From: Nymphaea colorata
Lineage: Eukaryota > Streptophyta > Magnoliopsida > Nymphaeales > Nymphaeaceae
Direction: 5' to 3'
DNA: 64,000 nt
Assembly (NCBI RefSeq): GCF_008831285.2
Contig: NC_045142.1
Span: 20,215,354-20,279,353, forward strand
Shown here: one piece after another, positions 12,301-23,460 of the stretch
Layout: every line of letters begins with the position of its first letter
Numbering within the stretch: position 1 is the stretch's first letter
Position numbers and translations under genes: made by a program
The notes under the pieces: generated by a model
What the model was told of the DNA's origin: nothing
The model's input: only the letters and a program-made list of their open reading frames with translations
Databases searched by the model: none

Positions 12301-12480
12301 AGTCCTATCATGTAAATGAATTGTTTTTGTTCAACAAGGTGGTTCCCCTCTTTTTTTACTTCTCTACCACTGAAAGTGAAAGTGTCGTGGAAGAAAGAAG
12401 TAAAGTGACAACTCCATGCCTTTTGAGTTCTTATGCGTGTCTAGAAAGAGGGAGAGAGAGCAAACAGAAAGATGGGAATT
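12301..12480. repeat. Z repeat, copy 1
   Basis: A sub-repeat of block S: GTCCTATCATGTAAAT..., then a T-rich run, TACCACTGAAAGTGAAAGTG and CTCCATGCCTTTTGAGTTC, ending in a GA-rich stretch. Further copies are at about 12955, 31223, 31921 and 63116, so block S itself contains an internal direct duplication about 610-700 bp apart. Confidence 0.8.
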
Positions 12481-12954
12481 CATTCCTTCAATAGCTAGTT
12501 ACGATCGATGACCATGAAGATTCATGAGGACCATGGTGTAGGTACTGTGAATAGCTTTAAAATAAGGAAGGGAAGTTGGTCGACCAAGGCGGGGCATCTT
12601 TCACATGTGGTTTCATTAGCATATCAGTTTTCTATAAGCTTTTGTGGTAATGCTGATTTGTGTTGAAGTCGATGATATAAGAGAATTCCTACATAAAAAA
12701 GGACAAAAAGTTGTAGAAGCTTGTTCTTCTGCTTGAAGAGTTATATTTAGCACTAGGTGAATCAAATAAAAAGACGGTCAACTGCTTCTGATGTAACAGA
12801 TATGGATTTTTTCTTGTTGTCACGGTTCATAATTCCTGTTTTTCCATAGCCACCATATTGCTAGGGGAAACACATCTTCCAACCTCACATAAGTATTTTG
12901 ATTCGAGCCTTTTTATTCCACCTCTACATCTGCGTCATTGCCACCAAGTCCGCA

Positions 12955-13097
12955 GGGTGGTTCCTCTCTTTTTTGACTTGCCTACCACTGAAAGTAAAAG
13001 TGTGGTGGAAGAAAAAAATAAAGTAACAGCTCCATGCCTTTTGAGTTCTCATGCATGTAGAGAGAGAGAGAGGGAGGGAGAGAAAGAGATGGGAATT
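12955..13097. repeat. Z repeat, copy 2
   Basis: The second Z unit in S copy 1. It differs from the first by small indels and a longer GAGAGAGAGAGAG run. Its surroundings (GATTCGAGCC upstream) match 31845-32106 and 63040-63253. Confidence 0.8.
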
Positions 13098-13239
13098 ACC
13101 TGTTTTATTCTTATTTTATTCTCCCAAGCACTTTTATAGGAAATGGAACATGGATTAAACAATGCGCCAACCTGTTAAGTTCAAAGAAAAAAGACACAAA
13201 AATACAGTTGGCCTCATAGAGGGCTCATTTTTTGAAATT

Positions 13240-13860
13240 ATTGGGTTGTACAAAAGGGTAAGCAGTGAGCCGAGTAGCAAATGAATAGTTAGGTACCTAG
13301 GCCATATTGAGTCGGGCCTAGGGCAGCCTTTTGACCCAAGGGCCTGACCAATAAATACTTTCCTCCTCAGACCTGCTTTAGCAAAAGAACTGAAGTATGC
13401 AACTTTAGTTTGAAAGCAGAAAGTGATTCAGGATGTAGTGGATCCTTCAGGTCCATTTTTCAACAGTACCGAGGAGTAATCTGTCATGACATAACCAAGA
13501 TGGTTGAAGTTTTCTTCGGAATAAAAAGAATGGTGAAGAGGTTTAACAACACTGTGATTGTTCTGATTCTCAAGATAAAAGGAGCTACAAGCGTACTCCA
13601 GTAGTGACCTATTTCTCCATGTAACTTCTTATATAAGGTCATTTCAACGGTGGTTGCTCTTAGGGAGGCTTGAGGCAACACAAACGCAATCCCATCTAGC
13701 CTTATCTTTTCATTGCTGTTAAATAAATTTTTTGTTGACCTATTCTATCACCTGTTTGGATGGAGAGAAAGTAGGATAAAAAGGAAAAAAATGGAAAGGG
13801 AAAGAAAGGAATTGGGAAGAAAAGGACAAGAAAGAAAATGGAAGGAAACAAATCATTATA
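13240..13860 (+). repeat. Block A, copy 3: uninterrupted (empty-site) copy
   Basis: Begins inside sequence shared with 32280-32350. It passes through TAGTTAGGTAC at 13286-13296 and continues directly into CATATTGAGTCGGGCC, the sequence that follows the 3.4-kb insertion in copies 1 and 2. It then matches 6480-6910 and 35818-36570, including the TATATAAGGTCATTT motif near 13630 and the purine-rich end. The absence of the insertion makes this the reference for the insertion boundaries. Confidence 0.85.
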
Positions 13861-14061
13861 AAATTGCAGATGTCCAACAAAGCACTACGAGATTTACCTA
13901 AGCTTAACCATTGGAAGATGCTACCAAGTTTTCTTCATTGTGATGGTTACTGGTTAAACAAAGGAATACGTGACTCAGTTCGGCCACATGTTTCTTTTCT
14001 CCACAATTTCCAAATCCAAATCCTTCCCTTCATCAGCAACGACCTTAACTATGACTTTCAT

Positions 14062-14069
14062 TATAAATA
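14062..14069 (+). promoter_or_regulatory. TATA box of AP1
   Basis: TATAAATA, 44 bp upstream of the start codon at 14113. AP2 has the same box in the same context (40650) and AP3 a related one (58443). Confidence 0.7.
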
Positions 14070-14112
14070 CCAACACATTTCTCCTTAATACAGCAACCTT
14101 TCAGTGCTCACC

Positions 14113-15409
14113 ATGGCTGCCTTCTTCTCCTCTATAGCATTCCGCCTGCTCCTCCAGCTGGTTCTACTTGCAGTGCTACCTAACCCTGCCAGCATCTTCG
14201 CTTTCAGACCTCTCCACTTCTCCATAGACCTCATTCATCGAAACTCATCACTTTCTCCTCTCTATGACCCCCCATTCACTCTAGCTCAACGAGCCGAGCA
14301 GGCAGCTCTACACTCCATGTTGTGCTCCCACTGCATCGCTTCACGGTTTGGCAATACCACCAGCATGATCTCCAGCCCCGTGATGCCTGGTCCCAGTGAG
14401 TTTCTCATGAAACTCTCGCTAGGTACCCCATCCAGCCTGTACTGGGCCATTATAGATACTGGTAGTGACCTTATATGGACAACATGCTGCCATTGTGACA
14501 ACTGAAAGTCCAAACACCAATGTTTGATCCACTTCAGTCATCCACCTACAAGAACCAACTTTGCTGGTTCAGATATTCCTATGGAGACAAATCCACCATA
14601 GAAGGGATTCTAGCCTCCGAGACGCTCTTGTTTGACGATGGTGCCGGCATGTCAAGCTTCCAGGAATTGTCTTTGGTTGCATTCATAGTGAAGGCAATCC
14701 TAATCCTACCTTGCTTAAAGTTCCTGGCCTTGTTGGCCACGGTGGTGGTCCTCTCTCGCTTGTTAATCAGATTGGCTCTTTTATTGATAAGAAATTTGCT
14801 TATTGTCTTCCTCCCTATAGCAATGAAAACAATTCCCTGGGACAGCTCAAATTTGGTGAGGACACAGAGTTTTCAGGCAAGGAAGAAGTTCAAGAAACTC
14901 TGATGGCACCAGGTGGTTCTCAGGGCACGTATTATGTTCTTAAAAACCTAACTGACATAAGCGTAAGGGACAACAGACTCAACATACAATTTGGTGGTTC
15001 AAAGATGACTGCATTGTTGGGAGATGCCAGATCCATCATCATAGACTCGGGCACCACGCTCACTTTTCTTGCTAAAGATGTGTATGGTCAAGTAGCAAAT
15101 GCAGTGGCAAATGTCATAAACCATGAACACTTCTATCCTCCTGAGAAAGATTTACTTTGTTACCATGTACAAAATAATGGTGATCCATATGAAGGGTTGC
15201 CGTAGATGACCTTTCATTTTGCTAATGCAGACTGGAAGCTGCCACCTTCAAACATCTTTCTAATGTTTAGAAGTGGAATCACCCGCTTAGCCATTGAAGG
15301 CAGAGAGATGCCCATGTTCGGGAATGCTGCACAGCAGAACATGCATGTCAAGTATGATCTGGGCAATGGACTGCTTTCTTTTGCACCAACTGAATGTACC
15401 CAGGGCTAA
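14113..15409 (+). pseudogene. AP1: nepenthesin/CDR1-like aspartic protease pseudogene
   Basis: Start ATG at 14113 in ACCATGG context, then a hydrophobic signal peptide (MAAFFSSIAFRLLLQLVLL...) and the family propeptide motif FSIDLIHRNSSLSPLYDP. The first catalytic motif DTGS (14455-14466) is intact, as is the second, DSGT (15044-15055). The C-terminal MFGNAAQQNMHVKYDL is the usual end of A1 pepsin-like plant proteases. Lesions are a frameshift with a TGA stop just after WTTCCHCDN (14503), a deletion of about 20 codons after MFDPLQSSTYKN, a second frameshift near 14650-14700 and a TAG at 15203 (GLP-stop where a Glu is expected). No intron is visible, as is usual for this clade. It was probably a secreted or vacuolar endopeptidase before decay. 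Confidence 0.9.
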
Positions 15410-15567
15410 GGTTATATATATATATATGTGTGTTAGTTTCTATTGTGATGATCATTGTGGTTCTCTGTATTGGTCTACTATTGGCAGCTTCGGATGCTGC
15501 TTAATTGTGTTTTATATCAATGGGAAGTCTGAGTGCCATGTAGTCGATGGTGTTACTTTTCATGTTC

Positions 15568-15573
15568 AATAAA
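15568..15573 (+). terminator. Polyadenylation signal of AP1
   Basis: AATAAA about 160 bp after the AP1 stop. The matching site in AP2 is at 43246-43251, in the same local context. Confidence 0.5.
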
Positions 15574-15579
15574 TATATG

Positions 15580-15895
15580 TTTTTTGTTTTAAAGATGTTT
15601 TCCCCTCCGTTTAAGCTTAAAGGCTAATTTTGAATGTTAGCTACCGCTTTAACAGTTGTTATTGCCCACAATCCTGTTGCTAATAAGTATTTGTTACAGT
15701 CAAAGCTCCATCACTACAAGTCCCCTTGCCTAAACTATCATCGATGAAAGTGGCCATGGAATGTGCCAATACTTTATTGTAACTTTTACGATGGAGTTTT
15801 CCATCGTATAATGCAATGTGTTCTGTGTGATGGTTATATATGTCGTTTAATACTTGAGAGTCAAGTCATATTTAGTACTTGGAAAATCATTTAAA
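15580..15895 (+). repeat. AP1 3' flank, shared with AP2 and AP3
   Basis: TTAAAGATGTTTTCCC (about 15590) and the later GGCCATGGAATGTGCC (about 15752) recur after AP2 (43270, 43498) and AP3 (59745, 59987). This shows that the protease copies were duplicated with their flanks. Confidence 0.8.
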
Positions 15896-15947
15896 AAAGA
15901 CGGTCAATTGCTTCTGATGTAACAGATTTGGATTTTTTGTTGTCATG

Positions 15948-16297
15948 TGTTGAAATGGGAGAAAGAAAGAGAACCAAGAAACAAACACTGATTTCTACTT
16001 GGTTCGGTTCATAGACCTATATCCATGATGAATGCCAGGGCAGCTGCTCCTTTAATTTTCTTTGTTTCCTCATTTTCTTTCTTTGCTTTACAAGTATATA
16101 TAAGATACGTGAGGAAAGCAAAAAACAATGCATGTGATCGTTGGTAGGCTTTACATACAAAACTCGAAATTATCGTGGAAAGAATGTTACTAATGTATAT
16201 TGCAGCAACTCTTCCTACGTTCAATTGATTTCAATAAGGCAAGAATGAGAATGATCCGTTGAGCATGCTGTACTGGACGTAACACCCACTTTTAACA
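15948..16297 (-). repeat. Copia 3' LTR
   Basis: Begins TGTTGAAATGGG and ends TTTTAACA, giving 5'-TG...CA-3' on either strand. The adjacent internal sequence on the minus strand (CACTTGAAGGGAAG, just right of 16297) is a plausible polypurine tract. Confidence 0.95.
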
Positions 16298-16309
16298 CTT
16301 CCCTTCAAG

Positions 16310-16660
16310 TGGGGTGTAGAAATTCAAACAGCCCCACTTGCTTTCAATATCATCAAACTGCTTTGTAGGAAGTTCGTTAGTAAACTCATTGGCCAGCTGC
16401 TCTGTGCTTCTAGTATATGGAATTTCAATATCTCCTTTTTAGAACTTTTCACGTACATAATGACAATCAATTTCCATGTGTTTGGTATGTTCATGAAAAA
16501 TTGAATTTTCAGCTACATGAATTGCAGCTACATGAATTGCAGCTTGATTGTCATAGTGCATAGGAATGAGAGTGTTGATAACAAATCCAAGCTCTTGGAT
16601 GAATGATTTTATTAAAAACAGCTCGCTTGAGGTAGTCGCCATTGCCTTGTATTATGCCTC
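16310..16660 (-). pseudogene. Copia RNase H domain remnant
   Basis: The minus-strand frame reads SSELFLIKSFIQELG...MHYDNQAAIHVA...HTKHMEIDCHYVREKF and then ESKWGCLNFYTPLEGK, the standard C-terminal end of copia polyproteins. A five-codon direct duplication (AAIHV AAIHV) is present. The domain is otherwise near normal but lacks an upstream start. It follows the RT domain after several in-frame stops. Confidence 0.85.
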
Positions 16661-17640
16661 GGCACTGGATCTAAAAATTATATGATGTTTCTTGCTTTTC
16701 CAAGAAACTAGGTTTTCACCAACATAAACGCAATAACCTGTCATAGATATTTTATCTGAAGCATCGACTTAGTCTGCATCCGAGTAACATCGTATATTAA
16801 CTTCTATGGGCGTGTCTGCTGGCCTAATAATTTTTTTTCTTGTTTCTTTAAGTAAATCAAGTATGTACTTGCGTTGGTTCAACATGATTCTTTCTTGGAA
16901 TTAGCAATTTCGATCCCTAAAAAGTATTTTAGTCCCCAGGTCCTTGATCTCAAAAGTATTGTGAAGATACCACTTGGTGTGAGCTATCCCTTGTTCGTCA
17001 TTGCCTGTTATTATTGTGTCATCCACATAAATCAATACAACAACAATTTTATCGTCAGATCTTTTGATGAATTTGTGGTGAATTTTTTGTTCTCCAATGC
17101 ATCACTCAATTTTTGGTACCATGCTCTAGGAGATTGCTTCAATCCATAAATTGACTTCTTGAGTCCGCAAACATGATTTGGAGTACATTCCATAGGGTGA
17201 CCTGGTGGCAAGTATACTTCTTCTTGAAGGTCACCTTGTAAAAAAGCATTCTTCTCATTTAATTAAAATAATGGCCATTCAAAATTGCAAGCAATGGATA
17301 GGAGAATTCTGATGGTGGTCATTTTTGCTACAGGAGCAAAAGTTTCTTCATAGTCTAACCCTTGTGTTTGAGTACACCCTTTAGCAACAAGATGTGCCTT
17401 ATGGTGTTCAATAGAGTCATCACTCTTGTACTTGGTTTTAAAGATCCACTTTGACTCAACTGCACGTTTTCCCACTGGGAGAGTAACTAGTTCCCATGTA
17501 CGATATTTGTGTAGAGCATCTAACTCTTCATGCATTGCTTCAACCCATATCTTTTGGTCTTTGGCTTCCTGGTAAGTAGTAGGATTTCTTTGCTTTTCAA
17601 TCTGACTAAGGAAGCCACGTGGTGTTTGGGGTGGTTGCAA
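16661..17640 (-). pseudogene. Copia reverse transcriptase domain
   Basis: The minus-strand N-terminal part is open from 17640 to 17263: AMHEELDALHKYRTWELV...KWIFKTKYKSD...HLVAKGCTQTQGLDYEETFAPVAKM, the diagnostic copia RT start. A stop follows at WPLF. Beyond it come [18 protein letters not shown] and the catalytic YVDD motif (17018-17029) in shifted frames. The catalytic motif is retained, but the chain is broken by at least three stops or frameshifts. Confidence 0.92.
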
Positions 17641-18790
17641 AAACTCAAAATTTTTTCTAAAGGATGAGTAACCACAATGTAGGTGAGAAAGCCTTCCAAA
17701 TGTCTAGGTAGCTGAATGTTTCGAGAAGATTTTTAGAATGGGTTCTGGCGGGTGAGATTCTATGGTCTCCAAGTAAGGTTCAATAGGATCTATAGCTCCA
17801 ATTCATACGTTTTGATATGCTTGAGGTTCAAGAGAGACTTAGGTATTGCTTCGATCACATTCAAGGTTTTCAATGGTCTCTCTTTCTTCAGGGTCACCAC
17901 AGTGATGGGTTATGGTGATATCAAAATAATTGTACTACAGATTTTTAGGCATGACCCTGTTGTTGTGCTTGAAACTATCCTCTCCTTGCATTGCATAGTG
18001 AGAGAAATATGGACTTTTTTCCTCAAATACTACATTGTGAAAGATATGAATATGCTTGGTGGTGACATCATAACATTTGAATCCTTTTTTTGTAGACGAG
18101 TAGCCCAAGAAAATGCATTTTTTTGCTCTGTGATTGAGTTTGTCTGCAGCTTTACTCTTAACATAGACAATGCATCAAAAAATTCTCATGTGGTCAACTT
18201 TAAATTTCCTTTTCATGAGGACTTCCAAAGGAGTTTTTCCAGCAATAATTCCCGTTGGTGTGTGGTTGATAGTATGATAAGCTTTCAAAATTGCATCACT
18301 CCAGAAACCCTGAGAAACATTCATAACAAACAATAAAGACCTAGTCATTTCTAGAAGGTGACAATTTTTCCATTCTGTCACCCCATTTTGTTGGGGTGTA
18401 TCAACACAAGTGAATTGATGGTCCATCCTGCTTTCTTTTTAAAATTGTTAAAAAATTTGGTTTTTATATTGAGTACCATTGTTAGATCGAAGACATTTTA
18501 TATAGGTTTCATGCTGAGTTTCAACCATTTTGTAAGATTATAAAAATTTTGCAAAAACTTCATCCTTGTTTTTAGTAAATAAATCCAAGTGGTTTTTGAA
18601 AAAACATCAATAAAAGTGAGATAATAATGAAAATTTGAGTATGAGTTCACCGGGGCCGGCCCCCAGACATCAGAATGCACTAGATCAAAAGGAGACATAG
18701 CATTATTTAAATATTCATGGAATGCATGTCTAGACATTTTACCATACTTGCAAGTTTCACAAACATGTCAGTTATAATTCAAATTTGATA
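17641..18790 (-). pseudogene. Copia integrase region
   Basis: Minus-strand fragments: SPFDLVHSDVWGPAPVNS...HYYLTFIDVFSKTTWIYLLK (18737-18498) carries the first two catalytic Asp residues. CVDTPQQNGVTEWKNCHLLEMTRSLLF (18426-18330) is the third catalytic region, with the usual ERKN read as EWKN. DAILKAYHTINHTPTGIIAGKTPLEVL follows. Frames are broken between these pieces. The 17641-18170 stretch links to RT without recognisable conserved motifs. Confidence 0.9.
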
Positions 18791-18794
18791 ATAA

Positions 18795-19330
18795 AATATT
18801 CAAGGCACGACATGATGGGTGGCTAAGTCTCTGGTGCCGAAGTCCCCCTCTCGATTCATTTGGGCAGTCAAGGCACATTCATTAATTTTCAGCACATATA
18901 GCCCGTTTTCTTGAGTTTTCTCACCAATCTTCCTCCTCGATATAGGGTCCTGCAATACATTGTTAGTGGGGGAGAAAATAACTTGGCAATTTAAATCTTT
19001 AACAATATTTGAAACGGACAACAAGTTAGTTGAGAGATCAGGCATATAAAGCACTTTAGATTTAACACCATTTCTATGAAAATCTAACTCTTCTCCTTGA
19101 ACATGCATTGAGGAGCCATTCGCAGTAACGTGATTTTTTTCTAGGCATTGAAGAATAATTAGTAAGGTTATGGCAGTTCATATACATATGATCACTAGCT
19201 CTATAATCGATTATCCAATAATCAGACTTGAGGGAAATAAGAGCATTACTGGTAACACTTGCTGATGTTGCAGTAGCATTTTGCTTCTCTTTACCATGAT
19301 GATCCTTGATATTTTTAAACAGTTCATTTA
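18795..19330 (-). pseudogene. Copia protease and GAG-pre-integrase region
   Basis: The minus strand near 19210 reads DYWIIDYRASDHMYMN, where active copia proteases have D-S-G-A: the catalytic loop is altered (DYRA). Next come MHVQGEELDFHRNGVKSKVLYMPDLSTNLLSVSNIVKDL and QENGLYVLKINE, the usual protease-to-pre-integrase sequence. The loss of the DSGA motif alone would inactivate the enzyme. Confidence 0.88.
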
Positions 19331-19387
19331 TTTTTTCCAGCAGCTAAGGAAGATCTGAAGTATCCAAAGTTTTGGTTGCAACTTTGG

Positions 19388-20176
19388 CTACAGCAGTGGT
19401 GCTTTCTTTTCTTTTTCTTTTTTTTTTTTGGGCCTCGTGGTGGTTGGTTTTTCATGGAGGAACCAACACCTTTCCTTGGTATGACCCTCCTTTTTACACT
19501 GAGAACATAATAATCTTGGACGGTTCTTCCACTTGTTTTCACTGTTTTTATCAACTCCATAGAAGGCAACCTGTTCTACATTACAAGAGTTGTCCTTTGG
19601 AGGATCAAAATTTTGAAGCATTACCTTTTTTCTAGATTCATCTTTCATAAGAATAGAACAAACAGTGGGAAGAGAAGGAAGATCCAGGGACATTAAAATC
19701 TGGCTTCGGATGGGTTCATACTCTGGGCCAAGAGTCACAAGCAATTCAAAAATTTTTTGTTGTTTATGCTTTTTTTCTCTGGATATAAGAGTAGCAGGCA
19801 TATCCATAAGATAGTCAAGTTCATCCCACATACCTTGGATGTTGCCTAGGAGATTGCCGAAATTTTTGTTTTGCTTCTTAAGATCCCAAATGACCTTAGG
19901 CACCCTAGAGTTAATCAACCAAGACATTATGAGATGATTGGTGGATCGCCATTCTCTGTAAGTTGGATCTGTTTCAGCAGGTTTTGGAAGATCTTCAGTA
20001 ACAAAATTCAGCTTGTTTGTGCCACTGAAATAGAGCATCACAGATTTGGACCAAGCTAAATAGTTGCTGCCAATTAAAATTACAGAAGTAATCTTGTTTG
20101 CAGGGCTTGGTTGCTCCTGCACGATAATTTCTTCCACCACTTTGCTGGTGGTTCCAAAGCTTGAGTCTTCTGTCAT
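19388..20176 (-). pseudogene. Copia gag (ORF of about 263 codons)
   Basis: From the ATG at 20176 (MTEDSSFGTTSK) the frame stays open to 19388. It shows the gag signature ILIGSNYLAWSKSVMLYFSG, LGPEYEPIRSQIL and a CCHC zinc knuckle CSQCKKEGHTKERCW near the C-terminus, then a Lys-rich end. It is the best preserved part of the element, but it runs into a frameshift before protease at an A/T-rich homopolymer (about 19410-19430). Confidence 0.88.
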
Positions 20177-20239
20177 GATGAAATGAGCAAGATCAAGCAG
20201 CCAGGAGATAAGCGAAATCTGCCAAGAATGAATGTCAAT

Positions 20240-20251
20240 GCTCTGATACCA
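20240..20251 (-). other. Copia primer-binding site (tRNA-Met type)
   Basis: GCTCTGATACCA on +, i.e. TGGTATCAGAGC on the minus strand, immediately next to the 5' LTR. It matches the 3' end of plant initiator tRNA-Met used by many copia elements. Confidence 0.95.
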
Positions 20252-20602
20252 TGTTGAAATGGGAGAAAGAAAGAGAACCAAGAAACGAACACTGATTTTT
20301 ATGTGGTTCGGTTCATAGACATACATCCACGATGAATGCTAGAGCAGTTGCTCCTTTGGTTTTCCCTGTTTCCTTATTTTCTTTCTTTGCTTTACAAGTA
20401 TATATACGATACATGAGGAAAGCAAAAGACAGTGCATACGATCATTGGTAGACTTTACATACAAAACTCAAAATTATCGAGGAAAGAATGTCAGTAACAT
20501 ATATTGCAGCAATTTTTCCAACGTTCAAATCAATTTCAATAAGGCAAGAATGAGAATGATCCATTGAGCACGCTGCGCTAGATGTAACACCCACTTTCAA
20601 CA
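20252..20602 (-). repeat. Copia 5' LTR
   Basis: TGTTGAAATGGG ... CTTTCAACA. Aligned to the other LTR throughout, with scattered transitions and one small indel near 20530. Confidence 0.95.
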
Positions 20603-20607
20603 CCATG

Positions 20608-21250
20608 AAATTCATAATTCCTCTTCTGATGTAACAGATTTGGACCATTTGGCACCACATATTTCGTCAACAAAGGTGGAGTATCATTTTGGCGCCATTT
20701 ATTTTTGCAGTGCTCTTTTCCTCTCTCCCTCTCGATTCCTCCTTCATCGGTTTCATACCAAATCTTCATCGTACCTTCGGAAAATCTCTCTCTCGATCAA
20801 TCGATCGACAGATCGAGTTCATTTCCCTCTTTCTCTCTCACAATCTGTCGACCTCTCTTTATCTATCAATCTCGCTTTGTCTCTTTTACCTTCTCCTCCT
20901 CCTTCTTCGTTCAGAGAATTCCAGATCGTGTGCTCTTTCCTCTCCACAATGAAACCCAAAGATTTCCCACTGAAAGTCTCTATCTCTCTTTCTCGATCGC
21001 TCGACCAAGAAGCCCCTAAATGCCAACGCCATCACCTCATTGCACAAACCCAACATGCCCACCGCATCTTGCAGGGTCTCTACCTTCCCCATCAGTGACC
21101 CAACTTGCAGTCTGAATGGCATCATCTCTTCTACCCCAACCAGTAGCCTCTGAGCCCTCACCACAACCCGCAGCGCACCACCATCACTCTTCGTCCCCTA
21201 TCTGCCCCCCGACCTGTCGTCCACTGTAAAGCTTGTAGTAGGTGCTTGTG
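20608..21250. other. Unassigned, pyrimidine-rich segment
   Basis: The first 35 bp continue the S-type target sequence. The rest has many TCTCTC/GATCGATC motifs and overlapping short frames on both strands (for example 20640-21098 on + and 21164-20886 on -). Codon patterns look like repeat translation and no domain is recognised. It could be a 5' leader or first-exon relic. Confidence 0.3.
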
Positions 21251-23460
21251 GAGAGTAAATGTCTATTTTTTGGTTGAAAATTCATAGTAACTGAAAACGA
21301 GAAAAAAAGAGTCGCACAACCATCCCCTGCTGCTGTTCAATGGATTAATTTGGTAGAAAGAGATGGATAATCCTCCTCTATTTTTCTTCTACTTACCAGA
21401 TGACCATTCTCCAAATAGGTCGATTTGAAGCCTTGCAACCAGAAACAATCTATTCATGTAAATGTTTAATCATAGTGTTTCTCTCCCTGCAAAGAGCTGA
21501 TCTCTTTCTTGCACTATGGCACTGCGATCATTTTGCACAAGAGAAGATCTATGGGGATTGTCAGGCATTTCTTCACATTCATGTTGGTAGAACTTCTTTA
21601 TTATTTTCTCCTAGTGATTGGACACTTGACCTTCTTTTTTTCTTTTGCTTTGAGAAAGAGTGAAACTAGAGATGGGGATTGTTTTTCACCATTTTTCTTA
21701 TGCTATCTTAGATTGTCAATTTTCTTTATCCATTTTCCTTTGTCTTAATAAAAGAAAAACAATTAACATGACATGGAAAGCATGAGGCAGGGGATTGAAA
21801 CCTACACATCACTCAATTCGCTGCCTTGATCCAAGACAATCCATTTATAATCAACATGAAAAAGTTTGTATTATAATTTTTGTAAAAACTTTTCAAGGAA
21901 GTAAGCAATAGGGTGGTCCTCTTAAGAACTGAAGTAAATTTAAGATTTTCCTCTAATTCGGTATTACATAGCTAGAGCTTCATTTCATGTTACTTAAATT
22001 CTTTTAGAAAAATGCTTGTGATTATTTGTGAATTTCACAAGTGCATGTGAATGTATGAATGCATTGAACTTATATAATTGGAAGCAAATCCTTCATTCCT
22101 ACTATAACATTTATCTAAAAGCATTTTTACCATCACATACATCTAAGTTTCCCAGTTTTATTTACATAATTGTCTTAAATATTCTTATGAAGAGAGACAA
22201 ATTTTTGAAAATGGAATGAGGTTGTAGACTATCAAGCATGATTGTAATATTAGATCATTAATTGAGTTTTGGTCTCAATGAAGTTGATAAACAAATATTA
22301 AAATTTTAGACCTTAGGGAAGAGGTGTCTGATGTTTGAAAAAATTGAAAGAAATGAAAAGAAAATAAAGAAGAAATAATTCTTAGTAAAGTCTTATTTCT
22401 AAAAGAGAGAGGTGCATATATGTATACATATATATAGTCACATGTATACATATGTGAAAATTTATAAAAGAAAGATTTTAAATCTAATAGAAAGAGAGAG
22501 GTAGAAGAAGATATTTTTTAGAGAGTGAGATTTTAGAGAAAGAAAATGAAATGCACATATATATTCAATTATATGTATACGTATATAAAAATTTGTAAAA
22601 AAAATGTTAAACTATAGGGAAAAGAAGACAAAGAGAGGTAATTATGTGTATGTATAAGTATATGACACGAATATACACATATGCCTTTATGAAAGTTGAA
22701 ATCAAGAAATAACTTGAAAAATATCTGACTTCGGTTTTTCTATATAAGTCGATGAGGAACTTGGGCTCATGAAGAGGCTAAACTAAGTTTCCAAAGCCTC
22801 ATTGAAGATGGTTCTTGCTTTCAAAATTATTTTGGAAACATGAATCCAAATATTTTTATATGTGAGCATAAATAATAATCATTTCATCTATTACAAGGAA
22901 ATCTATATCATTGCATATAAAAGAAAGTCAAACACACATGAAATGGAGAACAACAAAAGAAAGCTCTTATTGGGATCAATAATTGGGTGATTAAGAAAAA
23001 AGTTAAACGTGAGAATGTCATGAAGATGCATTTTTTAACTTGTACACTGAAGGGCTTTTTCAGGTTGGACAAATCCTAACATCAAAATCAACATAATAAT
23101 GAAGAAATTCCAACCCAAACGCTCATTCTTACTGTTTATTTGCGTATTAATTAAAAAAATTAGTTTACTATGCGTGAACATCATCTCAAACATGAACAAT
23201 TAACAACATGAATGATTAACAAAGAAATGTAAAAAGCATATTTTAGAAATGAATTTTATTTCGCCTTGCTCATATTCCCGATGCACTCAAGAGTAGCCCT
23301 GCCACGTGTGGCAGCTGGCCGTGCTTGCATGAGGGGGGGCAAAATGCCTTCCTTACTGGCTTGTTTTGGATGAATAAGTGTGGCTTTTGCTTCCCTAGCC
23401 TCTAAAACGCCCCTCTCATAAAAAAAAACATAAAAAAATATTTTTGAAATGTATAATTTA
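21251..23460. other. Unassigned AT-rich DNA
   Basis: No gene recognised. 22390-22690 contains diverged direct repeats built around TATACATATATATAG/GTATACATATGTG followed by AAAATTTATAAAAG and GAGAGAGGTA. Short frames here do not show domain motifs. Confidence 0.5.

Larger units (their letters stand above)
8910..13290. repeat. Block S, copy 1 (segmental repeat)
   Basis: Shares ordered anchors with copy 2 (27595-32350) and partly with copy 3 (61250-63480): CAATTAAACATT (8915 / 27600), GAATCCCTTGAATATT (9684 / 28483), GACCTGATCGGATC (9733 / 28589), GCATGCAGACCAATTAC (10890 / 28836 / 61516), a CT-rich tract (11732 / 30683 / 62665) and GATTCGAGCC (12900 / 31845 / 63040). No conserved reading frame runs across copies, so it looks non-coding. 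A piece at 9823-9960 recurs in part at 10981-11020 and, in the other arrangement, at 61603-61730. Confidence 0.85.
15948..20602 (-). mobile_element. Ty1/copia LTR retrotransposon, full length but decayed
   Basis: Two LTRs of about 350 bp (15948-16297 and 20252-20602) bound a minus-strand internal region with the copia order gag, protease, integrase, RT, RNase H. Target duplication is TCATG (15943-15947) / CCATG (20603-20607), one mismatch. The insertion lies in S-type sequence: the uninterrupted site is visible at 12819 and 31761 (GGTTGTCATGGTG-like). By eye the LTRs differ at roughly 40 of 350 positions, mostly transitions, so the insertion is old. Stops and frameshifts occur in every domain, so it is non-autonomous now. 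Confidence 0.95.

Noticed and set aside
12081-12311. 76-codon frame with His-Thr repeats
   Set aside because: Translation of the CA/GT microsatellite.
20640-21164. Possible Ser-rich protein (+) or coiled protein (-)
   Set aside because: Pyrimidine-rich leader-like composition gives several overlapping frames. No second copy or motif supports one.
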